Assembly (NCBI RefSeq): GCF_015319165.1
Contig: NZ_JADIVZ010000001.1
Coordinates: forward strand, 620,001-684,000
Direction of reading: 5' to 3'
DNA: 64,000 nt
Origin: Nocardioides acrostichi
Lineage (GTDB): Bacteria > Actinomycetota > Actinomycetes > Propionibacteriales > Nocardioidaceae
The notes below the pieces were generated by a model that saw only the letters and a list, made by a program, of their open reading frames with translations, did no database searches and had not been told where the DNA came from. The translations under genes were made by a program, and so were the position numbers. Within the stretch, counting starts at the first letter, position 1; each line of letters opens with the position of its first letter. Positions 34,645-43,256 of the stretch are shown one piece after another.

Positions 34645-36105
34645 GTGCGGAGAGCGAAGATCGTGTGCACCCTGGGCCCGGCCACCTCCTCGGCGAGGCG
34701 GATCCGCGAGCTCGTCTACGCCGGCATGGACGTCGCGCGGCTCAACATGAGCCACGGCAGCCACGAGGTGCACGCCGAGACCTACCGGTTGGTGCGCGAG
34801 GCCGCCGACGCGAGCGGCCACGGCGTCGGCATCTTCGCCGACCTCCAGGGCCCCAAGATCCGGCTCGGCAGCTTCGCCGAAGGCTCTGCCCAGTTGCGCC
34901 GCGGCCAGCGCTGGACCATCACCACCCGCGACGTGCCCGGCGACGCCGAGTGCGCCAGCACGACCTACTCCGGACTGCCGGGTGACGTCGGTGTCGGTGA
35001 CCCGATCCTCATCGACGACGGCAAGGTGCGTCTGCGGGTCGAGCAGGTCTCCGACGACGACGTCGTCTGCGAGGTGCTGGTCGGCGGCCGGGTCAGCGAC
35101 CACAAGGGCATCAACCTTCCCGGAGTGGCCGTCTCGGTGCCGGCGCTCTCGGAGAAGGACGAGGCCGACCTGCGCTTCGCTCTCTCCCTCTCGGTCGACT
35201 TCATCGCGTTGTCCTTCGTGCGCGACGCGCGCGACGCCGAGGACGTGCGCCGCATCATGCGCGAGGTCGGTGTGCTGGTGCCGGTCATCGCGAAGATCGA
35301 GAAACCGCAGGCCATCGAGAACCTCGACGAGGTGATCGCCGCCTTCGACGGCTTCATGGTCGCGCGCGGGGATCTCGGCGTGGAGTGTCCGCTCGAGGAG
35401 GTGCCCTTCTTGCAGAAGCAGGTGATCCGCAAGGCCCGGCTCAACGCCAAGCCGGTGATCGTGGCGACGCAGATGCTCGAGTCGATGATCGGCAACCCCC
35501 AGCCGACCCGCGCGGAGACCTCGGACGTCGCGAACGCCGTCCTCGACGGGGCCGACGCGGTGATGCTCTCGGGCGAGACCAGCGTAGGGGAGTACCCCGT
35601 GCACTGCGTCGAGACGATGGCCCGGATCATCGACTCCACCGAGGAGCACGCGCTCGCGGAGCCGAGCAACGCCGGGCTGGCGGAGATCGACTGGGATCCC
35701 CACACCAAGTCCGGCGTGATCGCCAAGGCCGCGGGCGAGGTGGCCGAGCGGGTGGAGGCGAAGTACGTCGTCGCCTTCACCCAGTCCGGTGACTCGGCGC
35801 GCCGGATGTCGCGCCTGCGCGGCGCCATCCCCGTGCTCGCGTTCACCCCTGAGGACAAGGTGCGCTCGCAGCTCTCGTTGAGCTGGGGAGTGGAGACCTT
35901 CAAGACCGACGAGGTCGAGCACACCGACGAGATGGTGCGCCAGGTCGACGAGCAGCTGCTGCGTATCGGACGCGTGAGCGAGGGCGATCTGGTCGTCATC
36001 ATCGCCGGGTCGCCGCCCGGCATCCCCGGCTCCACCAACGCCCTGCGCATCCACCGGCTCGGCGACGCCATCAACGAGGTCGCTCCCGCCTATCGACGCC
36101 GCTGA
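34645..36105 (+). CDS. pyk: Pyruvate kinase
   Basis: 486 aa. Transfers phosphate from PEP to ADP in the last step of glycolysis. Seen: RRAKIVCTLGPATSS start, GPKIRLG, the catalytic KIEKPQAIENLDEV, MVARGDLGVE, and MLESMIGNPQPTRAETSDVANAVLDG; a C-terminal regulatory domain ends the protein. The GTG start agrees with a leaderless promoter directly upstream. Confidence 0.96.
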   Translation: MRRAKIVCTLGPATSSARRIRELVYAGMDVARLNMSHGSHEVHAETYRLVREAADASGHGVGIFADLQGPKIRLGSFAEGSAQLRRGQRWTITTRDVPGDAECASTTYSGLPGDVGVGDPILIDDGKVRLRVEQVSDDDVVCEVLVGGRVSDHKGINLPGVAVSVPALSEKDEADLRFALSLSVDFIALSFVRDARDAEDVRRIMREVGVLVPVIAKIEKPQAIENLDEVIAAFDGFMVARGDLGVECPLEEVPFLQKQVIRKARLNAKPVIVATQMLESMIGNPQPTRAETSDVANAVLDGADAVMLSGETSVGEYPVHCVETMARIIDSTEEHALAEPSNAGLAEIDWDPHTKSGVIAKAAGEVAERVEAKYVVAFTQSGDSARRMSRLRGAIPVLAFTPEDKVRSQLSLSWGVETFKTDEVEHTDEMVRQVDEQLLRIGRVSEGDLVVIIAGSPPGIPGSTNALRIHRLGDAINEVAPAYRRR

Positions 36106-36114
36106 GCTCGTGGG

Positions 36115-36187
36115 TGCCTCGGGTGGGATTCGAACCCACACTGGCGGTGGTTTGAGCACCGTGTCTCTGCCGTTGGACTACCGAGGC
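36115..36187 (-). tRNA. tRNA with anticodon CAA (Leu), short variable loop
   Basis: 73-nt cloverleaf on the minus strand. Acceptor GCCTCGG/CCGAGGC, anticodon stem CGGTG/CACCG with loop CTCAAAC (anticodon CAA, reads UUG), T arm GTGGG-TTCGAAT-CCCAC, discriminator A. CCA is not encoded. The variable region is only about five bases (CCAGT), unlike the long arm expected of leucine tRNAs. A tRNA-Leu(CAA) between pyk and the ANTAR regulator is, from memory, also found in other Actinobacteria. Confidence 0.9.
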
Positions 36188-36250
36188 GCAGCCGCCGGAG
36201 AAACTACCCGATGAGCCCACCGCGGCGTCGCCCCGGTCCACTCGTTGGCC

Positions 36251-36256
36251 TACGCT
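36251..36256 (+). promoter_or_regulatory. -10 element of the ANTAR regulator (leaderless)
   Basis: TACGCT followed by seven bases and GTG 36264; no ribosome site and no clear -35. Confidence 0.5.
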
Positions 36257-36263
36257 TCGGATC

Positions 36264-36902
36264 GTGAACGAGGCAGCACCGAGGACAGCGCCGTCCTCCG
36301 CGAGTCCCCAGGCCGGCACCGAGCCCCGTACGGTGGTGATCGCCGAGGACGAGGTTCTGATCCGGATGGATCTCGCCGAGATGCTCGCCGACGAGGGCTA
36401 CGAGGTGGTCGGTCAGGCCGGTGACGGCCAGCAGGCCATCGCCCTGGCCGAGCAGCACCGGCCCGATCTGGTCATCGTCGACGTGAAGATGCCCGTGCTC
36501 GACGGCATCGCCGCGGCCGAGGCGATCGCCAAGCAGCGCATCGCGCCGGTCATCGTCCTCACTGCGTTCTCACAGCGCGAGCTCGTCGACCGGGCCGCCG
36601 AGGCCGGTGCGATGGCCTACCTGGTCAAGCCGTTCACCCAGTCCGATCTGGTGCCGACCATCGAGCTCGCCGTCCGGCGCTTCGCCGACCAGAGCCGAGT
36701 CGAGAAGGAGCTCGAGGGGCTCCTCGACAAGCTCGAGACGCGCAAGGTGCTCGACCGCGCGAAGGGGGTGCTCCAAGAGCAGCTCACGCTGAGCGAGCCC
36801 GAGGCCTTCCGCTGGATCCAGAAGACCGCCATGGATCTGCGGCTGTCGATGAAGCAGGTCGCGGAGGGCGTCATCGAGCACGGCGCCGGCCTCCGCGGCT
36901 GA
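36264..36902 (+). CDS. pdtaR: Response regulator with ANTAR RNA-binding domain (PdtaR-like)
   Basis: 212 aa. Receiver domain about residues 23-140 with acidic pair E28/D29, phosphoacceptor D73 (VIVDVKMP), the Thr in VLTAFSQ and Lys in LVKPFT. A C-terminal ANTAR domain (about 148-205, RKVLDRAKGVLQEQ...AFRWIQKTAMD) follows. ANTAR proteins antiterminate transcription by binding paired RNA hairpins. The closest known relative is M. tuberculosis PdtaR (Rv1626), controlled by the kinase PdtaS; no kinase gene is in this window. Confidence 0.92.
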   Translation: MNEAAPRTAPSSASPQAGTEPRTVVIAEDEVLIRMDLAEMLADEGYEVVGQAGDGQQAIALAEQHRPDLVIVDVKMPVLDGIAAAEAIAKQRIAPVIVLTAFSQRELVDRAAEAGAMAYLVKPFTQSDLVPTIELAVRRFADQSRVEKELEGLLDKLETRKVLDRAKGVLQEQLTLSEPEAFRWIQKTAMDLRLSMKQVAEGVIEHGAGLRG

Positions 36903-37003
36903 GCGTCTGCCGGGAGTAACGTCCGCTGACCTCGTCGACAACGGTCTCGTAACCAGGGCGTTAAGGTCCGCCGCGGCGCGCGACACGTCGGCGTCGGTTG
37001 TGG

Positions 37004-37031
37004 TTGGGTGAGGCGATTCCGGTTCTACACT
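37004..37031 (+). promoter_or_regulatory. Probable promoter of the liv transport operon
   Basis: TTGGGT (37004-37009), 16-base spacer, TACACT (37026-37031). Leaves a leader of about 50 bases containing AAGGAGA before livH. Confidence 0.5.
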
Positions 37032-37087
37032 CACGACGGCCACGGCCCCGAGAACCTCGCGGGCCCGCCCGTGGAAGGAGACCCAGC

Positions 37088-38470
37088 GTGATCCCACTTG
37101 CCCGGTCGGCGACGTCGTGGAGGCCCACGACCTACGCCGGGCTGTTGGCCGCACTGCTGGCGATGGTGGGTCTCGTGCTCGCCTCACTGGTGTCGATCCT
37201 CAGCGTCACCACGACGCGAGCCGACGCTGTCGCCACGCTCTGCCTGCCGCAGCCGAACGTCTCGGGTTGTATCAGCGGCACCGTCGGCAACCGAACCACT
37301 CCCGTCGAGGGGGCCGACGTCAGCCTGCTCGACAAGGACGGCACGGAGATCGACAAGATCACCACCGAGGCCGACGGCAAGTTCAGCTTCGAGGTCAAGG
37401 AGGCCGGCGCCTACTACCTGCGGGTCGACCCCGAGTCGCTGCCCGATGATCTCGAGATCATCCCGCCGGCCGCGAAGTTCCAGGGGCCCGACGGATCCAT
37501 CAAGGTCAACGCCAAACTCGGCAAGCTGACCTCGCCGGCCCTCGAGGTCCGCAACAAGGACTACCAGTCCGGCGGCAAGGGTTTCGGCAGCGAGATCGTG
37601 CAGAGCATCGCGCAGGGCCTGCGACTCGGGCTCCTCCTCGCGCTCGCCTCCATCGGCCTCTCGCTGATCTACGGCACCACCGGGCTCTCCAACTTCGCCC
37701 ACGCCGAGCAGGTCACCCTCGGCGGCATGATGGGCTACCTCTTCTGCAACGTGCTCGGCCTGAATCTCTGGTTGGGCGTCGTCATCGTCACCCTGGTCTG
37801 TGCCGGCAGCGGCTTCCTCCAGGACATGGTGATCTGGAAGCCGCTGCGTCGTCGCGGACTCGGCCTGACCCAGATGATGATCGTGACCATCGGCCTCTCC
37901 CTGGCGGCGCAGTACTGCTTCCAGATGTTCGTCGGAGCCTCCCAGCAGAAGGTCGTCGTCGAGAACCTCGACGTGTTCACGCTCGGCCCGATCACTTTGA
38001 CGAAGCTCTCGCTGGTCGCCATGGCGATCTCGCTGGTCGCGGTCGGCCTCGTCGGCTACGTGCTGATCTACACGCGCGTCGGCCAGGCGACGCGGGCCGT
38101 CTCGGACAACCCCGCGCTCGCGGCGGCGTCCGGCATCGACGTCGACCGCATCGTGCGCGGGGTCTGGACCGTCGCCGCCGGCCTGGCCGGCCTCGGCGGC
38201 ATCCTCTACGCACTCGTGGTCTCCAACGGCATCCGCTGGGACACCGGCATGCAGATCCTGCTCCTGCTCTTCGCCGCAGTGACCCTCGGCGGGCTCGGCA
38301 CCGCCTTCGGCGCCTTCGTCGGAGCGATCATCATCGGGCTCGTCGTCGAGCTCGCCGGGCCACTGGGTGCGCCGGGCGACCTCAAGTACGCCGTGGCGCT
38401 GGCCATCCTCATCCTGCTGCTGCTGGTCAGGCCCCAGGGCCTGCTCGGCCGCGCGGTGCGGGTCGGTTAG
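37088..38470 (+). CDS. livH: Branched-chain amino acid ABC permease LivH with N-terminal Ig-like ectodomain
   Basis: 460 aa from GTG 37088 (AAGGAGA upstream), about 160 residues longer than ordinary LivH. A signal-anchor helix (18-40) is followed by an extracytoplasmic segment with a carboxypeptidase-regulatory/CNA-B-like repeat at about 61-115 (GCISGTVGNRTTPVEGADV...GKFSFEVKEAGAYYLRVD). A linker precedes the permease domain from about residue 170 (LASIGLSLIYGTTGLSNFAHAEQ). The permease half forms the membrane channel with LivM. The added domain could bind substrate, the binding protein or the wall; that is inference. Confidence 0.9.
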   Translation: MIPLARSATSWRPTTYAGLLAALLAMVGLVLASLVSILSVTTTRADAVATLCLPQPNVSGCISGTVGNRTTPVEGADVSLLDKDGTEIDKITTEADGKFSFEVKEAGAYYLRVDPESLPDDLEIIPPAAKFQGPDGSIKVNAKLGKLTSPALEVRNKDYQSGGKGFGSEIVQSIAQGLRLGLLLALASIGLSLIYGTTGLSNFAHAEQVTLGGMMGYLFCNVLGLNLWLGVVIVTLVCAGSGFLQDMVIWKPLRRRGLGLTQMMIVTIGLSLAAQYCFQMFVGASQQKVVVENLDVFTLGPITLTKLSLVAMAISLVAVGLVGYVLIYTRVGQATRAVSDNPALAAASGIDVDRIVRGVWTVAAGLAGLGGILYALVVSNGIRWDTGMQILLLLFAAVTLGGLGTAFGAFVGAIIIGLVVELAGPLGAPGDLKYAVALAILILLLLVRPQGLLGRAVRVG

Positions 38471-38485
38471 AGGGAGGACACAGAC

Positions 38486-39697
38486 ATGGACCAGATCTTC
38501 GCCATCCTCAACGCCACCGTGAGCGAGGCCATCGCGCCTGCCACGGCAGGCGTCGCCATCGCCGTCATCGGCTTGAACCTGCACTTCGGATTCACGGGTC
38601 TGCTCAACATCGGCCAGGCCGGCTTCATGCTGCTCGGGGCCTACGGCATGGCCATCTCGGTCGTGCAGGGCGTGCCCATGTTCTTCGCCGTCCTGATCGG
38701 GCTGGGCCTGGCGATCCTGTTCGCGACGATCCTGGGTGCACCCACCCTGAAGCTACGAGGCGACTACCTCGCCATCGTCACGATCTCGGCCGCAGAGATC
38801 ATCAGGTACGTCGGGCGGCTGGCCCAGTTCGAGAAGTGTGAGTGGAGCTGGTGCAAGAAGGGCACCGACTTCACCGGCGGTTCCCAGGGCATCACCAGCA
38901 GCACCTTCACCACACCGTTCAAGAGCATCTCGTTCTTCGGCGACGGCGCGTGGACACTGTCTCCGTTCAACTACACCAGCCTGGGCGGCTCGACGGCCGT
39001 ACGCGTACTGGGCCTGCTGGTCTTCCTCGCCCTGGTCGTCGGCACCGTGTTCTTCGTGCGTGCGCGCCGTGCAGCGGCGGCGCGCTCGTGGACCGACCGG
39101 CTGGTCGTCGCCGTGCTGGTGGTGCTCAGCGTCGCCACGCTGCTGTTCGTGTTCCCCCAGACGATGAGCCGCACCCAGACCGACGGTTGGTGGGTGCGGG
39201 CCGTGGCCTGGACCCTCGTCGCCGTGTCGACCATCGTGGTGCTGCTGCTGGTCCGCAGCCCGTGGGGTCGTCTGCTGCGCGGCATCCGCGAAGACGAGGA
39301 GGCCATGCGCAGCCTGGGCAAGAACGTGTTCGCCGTGAAGATGCAGGCGCTCATCATCGGCGGTCTCTTCGGGGCGCTGGGCGGCATGGTCTACGTCCTC
39401 GCCAGTTCGGTGCAGGCCGACTCGCTCGGTCGTCAGATCACGTTCTTCGCCTACACCGCGTTGCTCATCGGAGGCGCCGCCTCGATCTTCGGGCCAGTGC
39501 TCGGCACCGTGATCTTCTACAGCGCCCGCATCCTGATTCGTGAGGCCGCGCGCACCTACGTGCCGAACAGCATCCTGAGCGACAACCAGGCGCAGGCGTT
39601 CAGCTTCGTCGTGGTCGGCGTGATCCTCATGTTGATCGTGATCTTCAGACCGCAAGGCATCCTGGGCAACAAGAGGGAGCTGAGATTCCATGTCTGA
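38486..39697 (+). CDS. livM: Branched-chain amino acid ABC permease LivM
   Basis: 403 aa, GGGAGG before the ATG, 15 bases after livH. LivM features: GLNLHFGFTGLLNIGQAGFML near the N terminus, LKLRGDYLAIVTISAAEI, and the cytosolic coupling loop SPWGRLLRGIREDEEAMRSLGKNVF. A central external loop (about 118-170, with CEWSWC) and an additional hydrophobic pair (about 175-250) make it longer than enterobacterial proteins of this role. Its end overlaps livG by eight bases. Confidence 0.93.
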   Translation: MDQIFAILNATVSEAIAPATAGVAIAVIGLNLHFGFTGLLNIGQAGFMLLGAYGMAISVVQGVPMFFAVLIGLGLAILFATILGAPTLKLRGDYLAIVTISAAEIIRYVGRLAQFEKCEWSWCKKGTDFTGGSQGITSSTFTTPFKSISFFGDGAWTLSPFNYTSLGGSTAVRVLGLLVFLALVVGTVFFVRARRAAAARSWTDRLVVAVLVVLSVATLLFVFPQTMSRTQTDGWWVRAVAWTLVAVSTIVVLLLVRSPWGRLLRGIREDEEAMRSLGKNVFAVKMQALIIGGLFGALGGMVYVLASSVQADSLGRQITFFAYTALLIGGAASIFGPVLGTVIFYSARILIREAARTYVPNSILSDNQAQAFSFVVVGVILMLIVIFRPQGILGNKRELRFHV

Positions 39698-40658
39698 GTC
39701 CGCCACGATCACCTCGGGGGGCGGCCTGGCCGACCCCGCCGCCCGGCGCAGTCTGATGGCCGACGTCGACCGCACGCCCGGCTCCGCCAAGCCCGACGCC
39801 ATCCTCTCCGTCGACACCATCACCCGTCAGTTCGGCGGCGTGACGGCCGTGAACGTGGAGCACCTCGAGGTGCAGCGCGGCATCATCACCGCGCTCATCG
39901 GGCCCAACGGCGCCGGCAAGACAACCTTCTTCAACCTCATCACCGGCTTCGACAAGCCCACCTCCGCCGGCAAGGGCGCTCGGTGGTCGTTCAACGGCAA
40001 GGAACTCGGCCGCACCTCGGCCTCGAGCGTCGCGAAGTCGGGCATGGTCCGCACCTTCCAGCTCACCAAGTCGCTGAACCGCATGACGGTGATGGACAAC
40101 ATGATGCTCGGCGCCCAGGGCCAGTCCGGTGAGCGACTGACCGCCTCGATGTTCCGGCCGCTGTGGCGCGGCCAGGAGGGTCAGGTCTCCGAGAAGGCGC
40201 TCGGCCTGCTCGAGCGGTTCAAGCTGCTGGAGAAGAAGGACGACTACGCCGGATCGCTCTCAGGCGGTCAGCGCAAGCTGCTCGAGATGGCGCGGGCGCT
40301 GATGACCGACCCGACCATGATCATGCTCGACGAGCCGATGGCCGGCGTGAACCCGGCGCTGACGCAATCGCTGCTCGGGCACGTGCAGTCGCTGCGCGAC
40401 GACGGCATGACCGTGCTCTTCGTCGAGCACGACATGCACGTGGTGCGGCACATCTCCGACTGGGTCGTCGTCATGGCCGAGGGCCGCGTGGTCGCCGAGG
40501 GGCCGGCCGACACCGTGATGTCGGACCCGGCCGTCGTCGACGCCTATCTCGGCGCCCACCACGACACCGACCTGGGCGACGATGCCCTGCTCGAGGACGA
40601 CAGTCTCGAGCGGGAGGCGGCGGCCGAGGAGCACCAGCGCGAGGAGGAGGGCCAGTGA
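39690..40658 (+). CDS. livG: Branched-chain amino acid ABC ATPase LivG
   Basis: 322 aa. ATPase with Walker A GPNGAGKTT, the LivG-type long insert before the signature, LSGGQRKLLEMARALM, Walker B IMLDEPMAGV and switch His in FVEHDMHVV. A 30-residue N-terminal extension and an acidic C-terminal tail (about 290-322) fall outside the ATPase. It overlaps livM and livF. Confidence 0.93.
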   Translation: MSESATITSGGGLADPAARRSLMADVDRTPGSAKPDAILSVDTITRQFGGVTAVNVEHLEVQRGIITALIGPNGAGKTTFFNLITGFDKPTSAGKGARWSFNGKELGRTSASSVAKSGMVRTFQLTKSLNRMTVMDNMMLGAQGQSGERLTASMFRPLWRGQEGQVSEKALGLLERFKLLEKKDDYAGSLSGGQRKLLEMARALMTDPTMIMLDEPMAGVNPALTQSLLGHVQSLRDDGMTVLFVEHDMHVVRHISDWVVVMAEGRVVAEGPADTVMSDPAVVDAYLGAHHDTDLGDDALLEDDSLEREAAAEEHQREEEGQ

Positions 40659-41428
40659 GCGGCTCGAAGACCGAGGGCACACCCCTGATCCACGTCGACA
40701 ACGTGGTCGCGGGCTACCTGCCCGGCGTGAACATCCTCAACGGGTGCAGCCTCACCGCCCACGAGGGCGAGATCGTCGGCATCATCGGCCCCAACGGTGC
40801 CGGCAAGTCCACGCTGCTCAAGGCCATGTTCGGCCTGGTCACCATCCACGAGGGCACCGTGAGCCTCGGGGGCTCCGACATCACGAACATGCGCACCAAC
40901 AAGCTGGTCGAGATGGGCGTCGGGTTCGTCCCGCAGACCAACAACGTCTTCCCGTCGCTCTCGGTCGAGGAGAACCTGCGGATGGGTCTCTTCCTGCGGC
41001 CCAAGAAGCTGCGCCAGCGGCTCGACGCGATGTACGACCTGTTCGGCAACCTGCACGAGCGCAAGGACCGCTCGGCGGGGGCGCTCTCGGGCGGTGAGCG
41101 GCAATCCCTCGCCATGGCTAGGGCACTGATGATGGAGCCGTCGGTCCTGCTGCTCGACGAGCCGTCGGCCGGCCTCTCGCCAGTGCGTCAGGACGAGACC
41201 TTCATCCGCACTCGCAAGATCAACAAGACCGGCGTCAGCGTCGTGATGGTCGAGCAGAACGCCCGTCGCTGCCTCCAGATCTGCGACCGCGGCTACGTCC
41301 TCGACCAGGGCAAGGACGCCTACACCGGCGCTGGCCGCGAGCTGGCCGACGACCCGCGCGTCATCGAGCTCTACCTCGGCACCCTCGCCGAGGACGTCGA
41401 CTCCCAGCGCACCGACCTCACGAAGTAG
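40655..41428 (+). CDS. livF: Branched-chain amino acid ABC ATPase LivF
   Basis: 257 aa from GTG 40655, overlapping the livG stop by GTGA. Walker A GPNGAGKST, Q-loop VPQTNNVFPSLSVEENL, signature LSGGERQSLAMARALM, Walker B LLLDEPSAGL. The usual switch histidine is not present: the segment reads VVMVEQNARR, as is normal for LivF. It pairs with LivG to power the importer and is the last gene of the operon. Confidence 0.93.
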   Translation: MSGSKTEGTPLIHVDNVVAGYLPGVNILNGCSLTAHEGEIVGIIGPNGAGKSTLLKAMFGLVTIHEGTVSLGGSDITNMRTNKLVEMGVGFVPQTNNVFPSLSVEENLRMGLFLRPKKLRQRLDAMYDLFGNLHERKDRSAGALSGGERQSLAMARALMMEPSVLLLDEPSAGLSPVRQDETFIRTRKINKTGVSVVMVEQNARRCLQICDRGYVLDQGKDAYTGAGRELADDPRVIELYLGTLAEDVDSQRTDLTK

Positions 41429-41456
41429 CCCGCAGCCGACTCCAGGCCGCGCCGGC

Positions 41457-41476
41457 GCCGTCCATCCTCGGACGGC
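41457..41476 (+). terminator. Small hairpin after livF
   Basis: GCCGTCC-ATCCTC-GGACGGC, stem 7, loop 6, 28 bases after the livF stop. No T-run. It may act with the larger palindrome downstream. Confidence 0.5.
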
Positions 41477-41536
41477 ACGCCTGCGCGGCCTTCGTCGTCC
41501 GTGCTGGCGTCACGGGCCGGCTCGCCTCGACACGCA

Positions 41537-41570
41537 CGAGGGCCCCGGACCGTACGGTCCGGGGCCCTCG
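41537..41570. terminator. 34-bp perfect palindrome, likely bidirectional terminator
   Basis: The left half CGAGGGCCCCGGACCGT is followed immediately by its exact reverse complement. It lies between the convergent livF and livK genes. A very stable GC-rich stem without a T-tract, typical of high-GC Actinobacteria. Confidence 0.75.
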
Positions 41571-41606
41571 CGCTGGTGACGCTGCTGCGCCGTCAGGGGT
41601 GTCGGA

Positions 41607-42962
41607 TCACTCCGACTTCGAGCCCTCGACGGTGGAGGTCAGCACCGGCTTGTTGTTCTCGTCGAAGGTGTAGATGCCCACGAACGCCGAGGACGGGTCG
41701 TTCTCGTCGTCGATCGGGCCGATGCCCGACGGGCCCTTGTAGTGGATGTCCTGGCCGTCGTCGAGGAGCTTCACGCAGTCGGCGTAGCTCGTGCACTCCT
41801 CGCCGTCGGTCGCGCCCGAGACGGCGGCGAAGTTCTTCTGCACCGTCTCGGAGTCGGTCGAGCCACCCTTGTAGGCCGCCAGGGCCGCGAGGATGGTCGC
41901 GTCGTAGGACTCAGCACCGTAGGCGTAGTCGGTCAGGGCCTTGTTGTTGGCGAACTCGTTCCAGCCGTTGAGGCGGTCCTTGAACTCCTTCGAGGCGTCG
42001 GCTCCGGGGATGGTGCCCTGGGCGCCGTCGAGCGTGCCCTTCGGGAAGTCCTTGGAGTAGTCGGCCGTGTTGCCGTCGGAGTAGTAGGTGGCCTTCATGT
42101 CCCAGCCGGCGGAGACCAGCTCGGGCACGATCGCCTTGGTCTCGTCGAAGGCGAGGATGACGATGGCGTCGGGGTTGGTGTTCACCGCGGCGGTGACCTC
42201 CGAGGAGAAGGTCGTGTTGCCCGCGGGGAACTCGTCGCCGTCGCCCTTGCAGCCGTAGGTGCAGGAGCCGCCGGCGGCCTCGACCGTCTTCTGGACGACG
42301 TCACGCAGACCCGTGCCGTAGGTGTCGGAGAACACCAGGAAGGCGATCTTCTTGTACCCGTCGCTGCTGATCAGCGAGCCGAGCGCGTTGCCCTGGATGG
42401 TGTCCGGCGGAGCGGTGCGGAAGTAGTAGGGCGAGTAGCCCGACAGCGACACCGCGGTGTTCGCGGGGGAGACCTGGGTGATCTTCGCGTCGGTCAGCGC
42501 GTCGACGAAGTTCAGCGAGACGCTCGAGGACGCCGCACCGATGACGACCGACGCACCGGACTTGACCAGGCCGCGGGCCGAAGCCGTGCTCACCGACATG
42601 TCGGTGGAGTCGCCGGAGTCCCGGATGTCGGTGCACGCGTCGGCGCCGTCCACGCCGCCGGCGGCGTTGATGTCGGAGACGGCCAGCCCGACGCCCGCGA
42701 CCTCGGGCGGGCCGAGGAACGCCAGGTTTCCGGTGAGCGGCAAGACGCCGCCGGCGATGAAGGTGTCGCTGACATCCGCGCCGGTCTTGCACTCGTCGTT
42801 GGTGTAGTCGGTGGCCGAGGTCGAGCCGGACTCCGAGGTGGACGGGCTGGTGTCGTCGGACGCCGAGTTGGAGTCGTCAGAACCGCAGGCGGTGAGCGCG
42901 AGGCCGAGTGCGGCGGTGCCGGCGAGCACCCGCATCCAGCTGGCAGTGGTGGATCGATTCAC
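41607..42962 (-). CDS. livK: Branched-chain amino acid ABC substrate-binding lipoprotein LivK-type
   Basis: 451 aa from GTG 42962 (GAAAGG upstream). Lipoprotein signal with LTACGS (Cys26), then a Ser/Asp/Thr-rich linker to about residue 65. A periplasmic-binding fold type I follows (IAGGVLPLTGNLAFLGPPEVAGVGLAVSDINAAGGV...VVIGAASSSVSLNFVD). It delivers substrate to LivHMGF. Unusually it is on the opposite strand, convergent with the permease operon, so it has its own promoter. Ligand specificity cannot be read. Confidence 0.92.
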   Translation of the reverse strand: MNRSTTASWMRVLAGTAALGLALTACGSDDSNSASDDTSPSTSESGSTSATDYTNDECKTGADVSDTFIAGGVLPLTGNLAFLGPPEVAGVGLAVSDINAAGGVDGADACTDIRDSGDSTDMSVSTASARGLVKSGASVVIGAASSSVSLNFVDALTDAKITQVSPANTAVSLSGYSPYYFRTAPPDTIQGNALGSLISSDGYKKIAFLVFSDTYGTGLRDVVQKTVEAAGGSCTYGCKGDGDEFPAGNTTFSSEVTAAVNTNPDAIVILAFDETKAIVPELVSAGWDMKATYYSDGNTADYSKDFPKGTLDGAQGTIPGADASKEFKDRLNGWNEFANNKALTDYAYGAESYDATILAALAAYKGGSTDSETVQKNFAAVSGATDGEECTSYADCVKLLDDGQDIHYKGPSGIGPIDDENDPSSAFVGIYTFDENNKPVLTSTVEGSKSE

Positions 42963-43256
42963 GTCGTGAACCTTTCTCTCGTGTGATGAGCACCGTCGTT
43001 CCCCGAATCCGCCCGGCCGACCCCGAGTCTCACGGGCGGCGTCGAGGCACAGCACCGTCACCGTAGGCCGCAGAGGGGGCCCCGAACCGGACGGCACCTC
43101 GTCGTGATCGAAAAGTTACGCGGCTGCCGCGCACCCGCCACCGGTCGACGCTGCCGGACAGCCCCCTGACGACGTGAGCGGCGAGGGCGTAGCCTTCTGC
43201 TTCCGGGCCCGCGCCGCGACGGTCCGCGGCCTCACCGGGTGGGAAGGAGGCGTCGC

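Noticed and set aside
34267..36159. A 630-codon minus-strand open frame over the repeat array and pyk
   Set aside because: Its C-terminal repeats (VVEPGEALAESRVET) are only the translated DNA repeat, and the rest is antisense to pyk.
36115..36187. Integration (att) site at the tRNA
   Set aside because: No integrase gene and no direct repeat of the tRNA 3' end in the flanks.
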